A DNA stretch of 26,595 nt from Candidatus Aminicenantes bacterium UBA2199. Lineage in GTDB: Bacteria > Acidobacteriota > Aminicenantia > UBA2199. The notes beneath the pieces are model-generated. The model made no database searches. It saw only the letters and a list, made by a program, of their open reading frames with translations, and was not told the origin of the DNA. Location of the stretch: NCBI GenBank assembly GCA_002327965.1, contig DCVB01000055.1, positions 1-26,595 on the forward strand. The letters run 5' to 3'. The translations under genes and the position numbers were made by a program. Within the stretch, counting starts at the first letter, position 1. Every line of letters begins with the position of its first letter. Below are positions 21,310-26,595 of the stretch, one piece after another.

Positions 21310-23280
21310 ATGATCCGCCTGCAGAACATCCAACTCGCCTATAACGACAAGGCGATCTTTTCCGGGATCACCTGGCTGGTCAACGACCGCAGCCGCATCG
21401 GGCTGGTCGGCGACAACGGCGCCGGCAAGACCACCCTCTTCCGGGCGATCCAGGGCGCCGCGGCGCTGGACGACGGCACCATCGAGACCGGCAAGGGCCA
21501 GCGCATCGGTTATCTGCCCCAGGACTTGGTCGAACTGGAACCGCTGCCGGTCATGGCCTTTCTCAAGAAGCAGACGGGGCACGAGGAGATGGAGCGGGCC
21601 ATCCGCGCCAGCCATGAGCGGGTCGCGTCCGGCGACCATCGCCAGGAAGGCTTCGCCGGCCTGCTGCACAAGTTCGACGCCGCCTCCGAGGCCTTCCTGC
21701 TGCGCGACGGCTATGGCTTCGAGGCCCGGGCCCGGCGCATCCTCAAAGGGCTGGGCTTCGCCGATGGCGACGAGGCCAGGAACTGCCGCGACTTCTCCGG
21801 CGGCTGGAAAATGCGCATCTTCCTGGCCGTCATCCTGCTCTCCGAGCCCGACATCATGCTGCTGGACGAGCCGACCAACCACCTCGACACCGAGAGCATG
21901 GAATGGCTGGAAGGCTTTTTGCGCGGTTACGACGGCACCCTGCTGGCCATCTCCCACGACCACATGTTCCTGGACAAGATGGTGGGCCAGATCGCCGAGC
22001 TGGATCGCGGCCGGCTCACGATCTACAAGGGCGATTACTCCCACTACCTGAAGGAGAAGGCGCGCCAGGCGGCGGCGCTGGAGAAGAAACGCGAGCTGCA
22101 GAAGGCGGAGATCAAGCGCATCCAGGCCTACATCGACCGCTTCCGCGCCAAGGCCAGCAAGGCCTCCGAAGTCCAGAGCCGGATCAAGCAGCTGGAAAAA
22201 TTCGAATTGCTGCCCGATCACCAGCAGGCGAAGCAGGTCCATTTCCGCTTTCCCGAGGGGCGGCGCAGCGGCAGGGAGGTACTGGCGGTCAGGGACCTGG
22301 CGAAAGCCTACGCCGGCCGGGAGGTGTTCTCGGGAGTGAGCTTCACGGTGCAGCGCGGCGAAAAGATCGCGTTGCTGGGCGTCAACGGCGCCGGCAAGAC
22401 GACCCTGTCCCGTATCATGGCCGGCGTGGAGACCCCCAGCCATGGCGCGGTGGAATGGGGCTATCAGGTGCAGGCCGCTTTCTTTTCCCAGGAAAGCCAG
22501 CAGAACGTCGATTACGGCCTGACGGTCTGGCAGGAGGCCAGGGAGGTCGACGGCAGGGCCAGCGACCTGGAGGTGCGCAGCCTGCTGGGCGCCTTTCTTT
22601 TTTCCGGCGACGACATCCACAAACCGGTGGCCGTTCTCTCGGGCGGCGAGAAGAGCCGCCTGGCCCTGGTCAAGATCCTGCTGCGCGACAGCAATTGCCT
22701 GATCCTGGACGAGCCGACCAACCACCTGGACCTCAAGACCAAGGAGATCTTCCAGAGCGCCCTGCTGCATTACACGGGCACCATCATCCTGGTATCGCAC
22801 GACCGCCATTTCCTCGACGACCTGGTGAGCCGCGTCCTCGAGCTGCGCGACGGCCGGCTCCGCGAGTACCTCGGCAATTATTCCTATTTCATCGGCAAGC
22901 GCGAGGCCGAGTTCGCGGCGGATGAAAACGCGGCTCTCCCCTCACCTTGCCCGGACCCGCCGGCTGCCCCGCCCAAGCGGGGGCGGACACGCGAGGAACG
23001 GCGCCAGGAGGCCGAGGAGAGGAACCGTCTCAGCAGAGTCCGGAGGGAACTGGCGCGTGAGGTGCAGGCGCTGGAGTCCGGGATCCACGAGCTGGAGGCG
23101 CTGAAGGACCGCGACCAGGCATTGCTCTGCGATCCCGGCGTGCTCGGCGACTCGACGCGCATCCGGGAGTTGATGAAAGAGCTCGGCGACGTGAAACGGC
23201 GACTGAAAGAAATGCTGCCGCGCTGGGAAGAGGCGATGCGGAGGCTGGAAGAAGTCGAAGTGCAGGACAAGTGTCAGTGA
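21310..23280 (+). CDS. ABC-F family ATPase (ribosome-associated)
   Basis: 656 residues, two ABC domains and no membrane segments. Domain 1 has Walker A GDNGAGKT (34-41), signature FSGGWKMR (about 162-169) and Walker B IMLLDEPTNHLD (about 182-193). The inter-domain linker with charged helices (about 210-305) corresponds to the P-site tRNA-contacting motif of ABC-F proteins. Domain 2 has GVNGAGKTT (from 357), LSGGEKSR (about 443) and LILDEPTNHLD (about 464). A Pro-rich hinge (about 543-555) leads to a C-terminal coiled coil (about 560-650), as in Uup/YdiF-type members. The likely role is rescue or tuning of translating ribosomes; antibiotic resistance is possible but not shown. The last four codons (DKCQ) and stop are within a 6-nt repeat module. 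Confidence 0.9.
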   Translation: MIRLQNIQLAYNDKAIFSGITWLVNDRSRIGLVGDNGAGKTTLFRAIQGAAALDDGTIETGKGQRIGYLPQDLVELEPLPVMAFLKKQTGHEEMERAIRASHERVASGDHRQEGFAGLLHKFDAASEAFLLRDGYGFEARARRILKGLGFADGDEARNCRDFSGGWKMRIFLAVILLSEPDIMLLDEPTNHLDTESMEWLEGFLRGYDGTLLAISHDHMFLDKMVGQIAELDRGRLTIYKGDYSHYLKEKARQAAALEKKRELQKAEIKRIQAYIDRFRAKASKASEVQSRIKQLEKFELLPDHQQAKQVHFRFPEGRRSGREVLAVRDLAKAYAGREVFSGVSFTVQRGEKIALLGVNGAGKTTLSRIMAGVETPSHGAVEWGYQVQAAFFSQESQQNVDYGLTVWQEAREVDGRASDLEVRSLLGAFLFSGDDIHKPVAVLSGGEKSRLALVKILLRDSNCLILDEPTNHLDLKTKEIFQSALLHYTGTIILVSHDRHFLDDLVSRVLELRDGRLREYLGNYSYFIGKREAEFAADENAALPSPCPDPPAAPPKRGRTREERRQEAEERNRLSRVRRELAREVQALESGIHELEALKDRDQALLCDPGVLGDSTRIRELMKELGDVKRRLKEMLPRWEEAMRRLEEVEVQDKCQ

Positions 23281-23508
23281 CAGTGTCAGTGTCAGCAAGA
23301 GCCCTTACGGTCATTAGTGGTAGTGATAGTGATAGTGGTAGTCGAAGATCAGAAGGGAGTCCAGTTCTTTCGCGTCACGCGTCACGCGTCACGAAGATCG
23401 ATTTCCAACCTGGAACATGGAACATGGAACGTGGAACCCTGAACCCTGCTCCTTACGCCGATTGCCATGTCTTCTCCCCTCTTACCCCTCGCCTCTTGCC
23501 TCTAGCCT
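23266..23508. repeat. Array of six different 6- and 7-nt repeat modules
   Basis: In order: 6-nt GTGTCA units at 23266-23299, whose 34 bases are identical to 1647-1680; 6-nt GTGATA/GTGGTA units at 23317-23346; 7-nt CGCGTCA units at 23371-23393; 7-nt TGGAACA units at 23411-23452; and 7-nt CTCGCCT/CTTGCCT units at 23474-23508. A piece of the linker GACTTAAATTC follows at 23512-23522. The array fills the gap between the ABC-F gene and the promoter at 23528. No gene is visible in it. Confidence 0.87.
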
Positions 23509-23527
23509 AGGGACTTAAATTCATTTG

Positions 23528-23557
23528 TTGAAATTATGTCCGGTTTATTGCTAGAAT
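23528..23557 (+). promoter_or_regulatory. Promoter of the TPR-like gene
   Basis: TTGAAA at 23528-23533, 18-nt spacer, TAGAAT at 23552-23557. GGAGG at 23563-23567 and the ATG at 23572 follow closely, so the leader is only about 8 nt. An ATG at 23536 lies within the promoter and is excluded. Confidence 0.62.
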
Positions 23558-23571
23558 CACTCGGAGGCATC

Positions 23572-24315
23572 ATGAAGAAATCTCTCTCCATCCTGTTACT
23601 TTCATTCTTTTTTTTCCCATCGCTCGTCTGCGGCGATACCGTCGGAGATCTGATCCAAAAAGGCGATGAATTCTATGCCCGGCGCGGCGAGGCCGGCATG
23701 GCCGCGGAGGCTTTGGCCACTTACCGCGAGGCCCTGCTCCAAGCCCCCGACAGCTACGCGGCCATGGTGAAGAACCTGCAGGTCATGTACTTCATCGGCG
23801 ACCATGCCAACGGCAGGGATGAGAAGCAGAGGATCTTCAAGGAAGCCATGGACCTCAGCCGCAGGGCGATCGCGCTGCGCCCCGATCGCGTGGAGGGGCA
23901 TTATTGGCTGGGCGTGCACACCGGCAGCTACGGCGAGGCCCGGGGCGTGCTCAAGTCGCTTTTCCTGAAGAACGACATCATCCGCGCCATGGAGCGCTCC
24001 ATGGCCATCGACGGCGCCTACGAGCACGCCGGCGCCTACTGCGTCCTGGGCCGCCTCTATTACAAGGTACCGGGCATTTTCGGCGGCAGCAAGAAGAAAT
24101 CGCGGCAGTACCTGGAGAAATGCCGCGGGATCGCCCCGAAAAGCTCGGTATGCCTCCTTTTCCTCGCCGAGACCTATTGGTCGCTGGGGGAAAAGCGCCT
24201 GGCGGTGGAAACGCTGGAGGAACTCCTGTCCATGGAGCCCGACCCGCTCTGGCTGCCGGAGACCGAAAAAGACCGGCAGGCCGGCGCCCTGCTGCTGGAA
24301 AAGTACAAAAAATAG
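23572..24315 (+). CDS. Exported TPR-like protein, possibly TatT-type
   Basis: 247 residues. A signal peptide (1 to about 20, KKSLSILLLSFFFFPSLVCG) precedes helical pairs reminiscent of tetratricopeptide repeats: AAEALATYREALLQAPDSYAA, AMDLSRRAIALRPDRVEGHYW, SRQYLEKCRGIAPKSS and LAVETLEELLSMEPD. The HYWLGVHTGSYGEARGVLKS and VPGIFGGSKKKS segments recall TatT-type TPR proteins that work with periplasmic TRAP-type binding proteins, but no TRAP genes are present. I therefore give only the fold with confidence. It probably acts in the periplasm as a protein-interaction scaffold. It has its own promoter. buk follows after 43 nt. Confidence 0.72.
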   Translation: MKKSLSILLLSFFFFPSLVCGDTVGDLIQKGDEFYARRGEAGMAAEALATYREALLQAPDSYAAMVKNLQVMYFIGDHANGRDEKQRIFKEAMDLSRRAIALRPDRVEGHYWLGVHTGSYGEARGVLKSLFLKNDIIRAMERSMAIDGAYEHAGAYCVLGRLYYKVPGIFGGSKKKSRQYLEKCRGIAPKSSVCLLFLAETYWSLGEKRLAVETLEELLSMEPDPLWLPETEKDRQAGALLLEKYKK

Positions 24316-24324
24316 GCACCCCCC

Positions 24325-24353
24325 TTGAACTCGCCGGTTTTTTGAGGTAAATT
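24325..24353 (+). promoter_or_regulatory. Possible promoter just upstream of buk
   Basis: TTGAAC at 24325-24330, 17 nt, TAAATT (4 of 6) at 24348-24353. The ATG at 24359 is only five bases further. A GAGG ribosome-binding-like sequence lies at 24344-24347 inside the spacer, so either the pair is a chance match or two modes of expression exist. Confidence 0.3.
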
Positions 24354-24358
24354 TAAAA

Positions 24359-25447
24359 ATGGCAAATAAATCCGTGCTTGCGATAAACCCCGGTTCCACC
24401 TCGACCAAGATCGCCATTTTCAACGGCGACGAGAAGATTCTCGGCCAGAACATCTCCCATGCGGCCGACGAGCTGGCCCCGTTCCCGCGCATCATCGACC
24501 AGCATCATTTCCGCCACCAGGTGATCCTGCGCTTCCTGCAGGATCACGACTTCGACGTCAGGAAACTGGCCGCCGTCGTCGGCCGCGGCGGGCTGCTGGG
24601 CCCGATGGCCTCGGGCACCTACCGCGTCAGCGAGGCGATGACCGAATACCTGAAGCAAACGAAGACCGAGCACGCCTCCAACCTGGGGGCGCTGCTGGCC
24701 GGCGACATCGCCGGCGACATCGGGGTCGAGGCCTACATCGTCGACCCGGTGACCGTGGACGAGATGACCGACGTGGCCCGCATCACCGGCCGGCCCGAGA
24801 TCCCGCGCATCAGCATCTTCCACGCCCTGAACCAGAAGGCGGCCGCCCGCCTGGCGTCCCGGCAGCTCGGCAAGCCCTACGATCAATGCCGGCTGATCGT
24901 CGCCCACCTGGGCGGCGGCATCTCGGTGGGCGCCCACCTTGACGGCAAGGTCGTCGACGTCAACAACGCCCTCAACGGCGACGGCCCCTTCGCTCCCGAG
25001 CGCGCCGGCTCGCTGCCCAGCTGGAGCCTGGTCGAACTGGCCCTGTCGGGCAAATACGACCCGCCCACCCTGAAAAAAATGATCACCGGCCAGGGCGGCA
25101 TCGTCGCCCACCTGCAGGTCAACGACATGCGCAAGGTGGAGGACATGGTCAAGGCCGGGGACGCCAGGGCCACCCTGGTCTTCGAGGCCATGGCCTACAA
25201 CGTGGCCAAGGAGATCGGCGGCCTGGCCGCGGTGCTGGAAGGCAGGATCGACGCCATCGTCCTGACCGGCGGCATCGCCTTCGACAAGTATTTCGTCGAA
25301 CTCGTCCGCCGCCGCGTCGAGTTCGCGGGGCGGCTGATCATCCTGCCCGGCGAGGACGAGATGACGTCCCTGGCCCAGGGGGCGCTGCGCGTCCTGCTCG
25401 GGGAAGAGAAACCCAAAGAATGGAAACATGCAGGAGGAAACGCATGA
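24359..25447 (+). CDS. buk: Butyrate kinase
   Basis: 362 residues, ASKHA-fold acetokinase family of the butyrate kinase branch. Visible are the N-terminal phosphate loop AINPGSTSTKIAIF (8-21), GRGGLLGPMASGTYRVS, VDPVTVDEM, RISIFHALNQKA, the Gly-rich HLGGGISVGAH, and the C-terminal adenosine segment VLTGGIAFDK. It phosphorylates butyrate or related short or branched-chain acids with ATP, or in the physiological fermentation direction makes ATP from butyryl phosphate. The stop overlaps the ptb start (ATGA), so the two enzymes are made together. The branched-chain transaminase ilvE is also in the window, so branched-chain acyl substrates are possible; this is inference. Confidence 0.94.
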   Translation: MANKSVLAINPGSTSTKIAIFNGDEKILGQNISHAADELAPFPRIIDQHHFRHQVILRFLQDHDFDVRKLAAVVGRGGLLGPMASGTYRVSEAMTEYLKQTKTEHASNLGALLAGDIAGDIGVEAYIVDPVTVDEMTDVARITGRPEIPRISIFHALNQKAAARLASRQLGKPYDQCRLIVAHLGGGISVGAHLDGKVVDVNNALNGDGPFAPERAGSLPSWSLVELALSGKYDPPTLKKMITGQGGIVAHLQVNDMRKVEDMVKAGDARATLVFEAMAYNVAKEIGGLAAVLEGRIDAIVLTGGIAFDKYFVELVRRRVEFAGRLIILPGEDEMTSLAQGALRVLLGEEKPKEWKHAGGNA

Positions 25448-26349
25448 AGCCGATGAAGAAGCTGAGCGAGATCGAGACCCTGGTCAAGTCCAAGAAGAAC
25501 TTCAGCATGGCCGTGGCCTACGGCCAGGACGAGGATACCATCCTGGCGGTCAAGCGCGCCGTCGAGGAGAAGATCGTCGACGCCATCATGGTCGGCGACG
25601 AGAAGGCCATCCGCGACCTGTGCGCCAAGCTGAAAGTCGACCCGGGAATGTTCGAGATCGTCAACGAGCCCGACGAGAAGAAAAGCGGCGACAAAGCCGT
25701 GCGCCTGATCCTCGACGGCAAGGCCCAGATCCTGATGAAGGGGCTGATCTCGACGCCCTATTACCTGAAGCCCATCCTGAACAAGGACTACAACCTCGTT
25801 CCCAAGAACGGCGTCCTGTCGCACACCACCATCCTGGAAGTGGCCACCTACGACAAGCTGCTGCTGGTCTCCGACGTGGCCATGATCCCCTATCCCGACC
25901 TGAACCAGAAGGTGCAGATGATCAACTACAACGTCAGGATCGCCGCCAAGCTGGGCATCGAGAATCCCAAGGTGGCCATCCTGGCGGCCAACGAGAAGGT
26001 CTCCGACAAGATGCCCTGCACCATGGAGGCGGCGGTGATCTCCAAGATGGCCGAGCGCAAGCAGATCAAGGGGGCGGTCATCGACGGCCCGCTGGCGCTG
26101 GACGTGGCCATCTCCAGGCACGCCCTGGACGTGAAAGGACTTAAGTCCCCGGTCGAGGGCTACGCCGACATCCTGATCATGCCCAACATCGAGGCCGGGA
26201 ACATCTTCTACAAGGCGACGACCCTCCTGGCCAGGGGCAAGCTGGCCGCGGTGGTCACCGGCGCGTCCTTCCCGGCGATTCTGACTTCCCGTGCAGACGA
26301 TGACGATTCCAAGTACTATTCCATAGTGCTGGCGGCGGCGCTGGTCTGA
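25444..26349 (+). CDS. ptb: Phosphate butyryltransferase
   Basis: 301 residues of the phosphate acetyl/butyryltransferase family (usual length about 300). Characteristic stretches are QILMKGLISTPYYLKPIL, GVLSHTTILEV, SDVAMIPYPDLNQK, VAILAANEKVSDKMPCTMEA, GAVIDGPLALDVA, ADILIMPNIEAGNIFYK and VVTGASFPAILTSRADD. It exchanges CoA for phosphate on butyryl-CoA, and Buk then uses the acyl phosphate to make ATP. The start at 25444 is chosen because AGGAGG lies 6 nt before it and it overlaps the buk stop as ATGA. An 8-codon upstream extension is unlikely. A CGTGACG-type repeat module begins 8 nt after its stop. Confidence 0.95.
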   Translation: MKPMKKLSEIETLVKSKKNFSMAVAYGQDEDTILAVKRAVEEKIVDAIMVGDEKAIRDLCAKLKVDPGMFEIVNEPDEKKSGDKAVRLILDGKAQILMKGLISTPYYLKPILNKDYNLVPKNGVLSHTTILEVATYDKLLLVSDVAMIPYPDLNQKVQMINYNVRIAAKLGIENPKVAILAANEKVSDKMPCTMEAAVISKMAERKQIKGAVIDGPLALDVAISRHALDVKGLKSPVEGYADILIMPNIEAGNIFYKATTLLARGKLAAVVTGASFPAILTSRADDDDSKYYSIVLAAALV

Positions 26350-26357
26350 CTGAACGA

Positions 26358-26595
26358 CGTGACGCGTAACGCGTGACGCGAGACGCGAGAATAGATGAAA
26401 TCGATTTTCGCTACACGATAGACGAACAGAGGCAATTAAGAAGACTTAAATTCCAAATCACAAGCACCAAATCCCAAATAAGTTCCAAATTCCAATGACC
26501 AAATTTCCCAAACGAAGAGAAAATGCTATTTCAAGGAGCTTTCGTTTTGGTAATTGGAATTTGGAGCTTGGAATTTGTTTGTTATTTGGAATTTG
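26358..26595. repeat. CGTGACG module and truncated copy of the inverted-repeat core
   Basis: Four 7-nt CGTGACG-type units lie at 26358-26385. From 26432 the junction GAAGACTTAAATTCC, also seen at 1738-1753 and inverted near 3228-3243, leads into AAATTCC-type units. A loop containing CAAGGAGCTTTCGTTTTGG follows, then GGAATTTGG units that run off the window end. No gene is visible after ptb. Confidence 0.85.

Noticed and set aside
20446..22809. 787-residue minus-strand open frame opposite the binding protein and ABC-F genes
   Set aside because: Shadow frame; composition is biased and it covers two well-supported genes.
20404..23280. Binding protein plus ABC-F gene as one amino acid ABC importer
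   Set aside because: The ATPase is a tandem-domain ABC-F protein with the inter-domain linker and no permease gene, so it is not the importer ATPase.
1..26595. CRISPR array suggested by repeated short sequences
   Set aside because: Units are 6, 7 or 9 nt and directly adjacent, with no spacers of constant length and no cas operon; the Cas4-like gene is an orphan.

Overview
The window looks like a chromosomal segment of a GC-rich, Gram-negative-type anaerobic bacterium. Coding DNA is strongly GC-biased. Envelope genes (LolD, Mpl, LD-carboxypeptidase, a predicted lipoprotein) suggest a diderm cell, and a butyrate kinase/phosphate butyryltransferase pair suggests fermentative acyl-CoA metabolism. 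The intergenic short-repeat style reminds me of Acidobacteriota-related candidate phyla such as Aminicenantes. That is an impression, not a proof; no rRNA or other phylogenetic marker beyond S20 is present.

Layout. Positions 219-1646 (+) hold rpsT, an orphan Cas4/AddB-like PD-(D/E)XK protein and a PilZ protein. From 2013 to 20254 everything is on the minus strand. In transcription order this is: tRNA-Leu(UAG), NlpC/P60 and LolD; glgC; an S9 dipeptidyl peptidase, methyltransferase, UbiA prenyltransferase, MgtC and RdgB string; apt, NTF2-like protein, giant histidine kinase, LD-carboxypeptidase and Mpl; ilvE and an alpha/beta hydrolase; then a chagasin-type inhibitor with an AhpD-like protein. 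From 20404 to 26349 (+) come an amino-acid-type binding lipoprotein, an ABC-F ATPase, a TPR-like secreted protein, buk and ptb. Genes within each string mostly overlap by 4 nt (ATGA) or are separated by a few bases. The strand switches lie in a divergent promoter region (20255-20403) and a convergent repeat-filled gap (1647-2012).

How genes work together. LD-carboxypeptidase and Mpl are consecutive and overlapping. LdcA releases the terminal D-Ala from murein tetrapeptide and Mpl reattaches the tripeptide to UDP-MurNAc, so they form a wall-recycling pair. apt and rdgB are both purine-nucleotide maintenance genes. buk and ptb together convert butyryl-CoA and ADP to butyrate and ATP, or run in reverse.

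The most unusual content is not a gene. Nearly every larger gap, and several gene 3' ends, are built from degenerate short tandem repeats with strict periods of 6, 7 or 9 nt, arranged as reusable modules. A composite of three modules plus a long inverted-repeat core occurs in opposite orientations on both sides of the chagasin/AhpD-like gene pair. Repeat modules supply the stop codons or last residues of several proteins. I did not find a convincing new defence system, CRISPR array, transposase or integrase.
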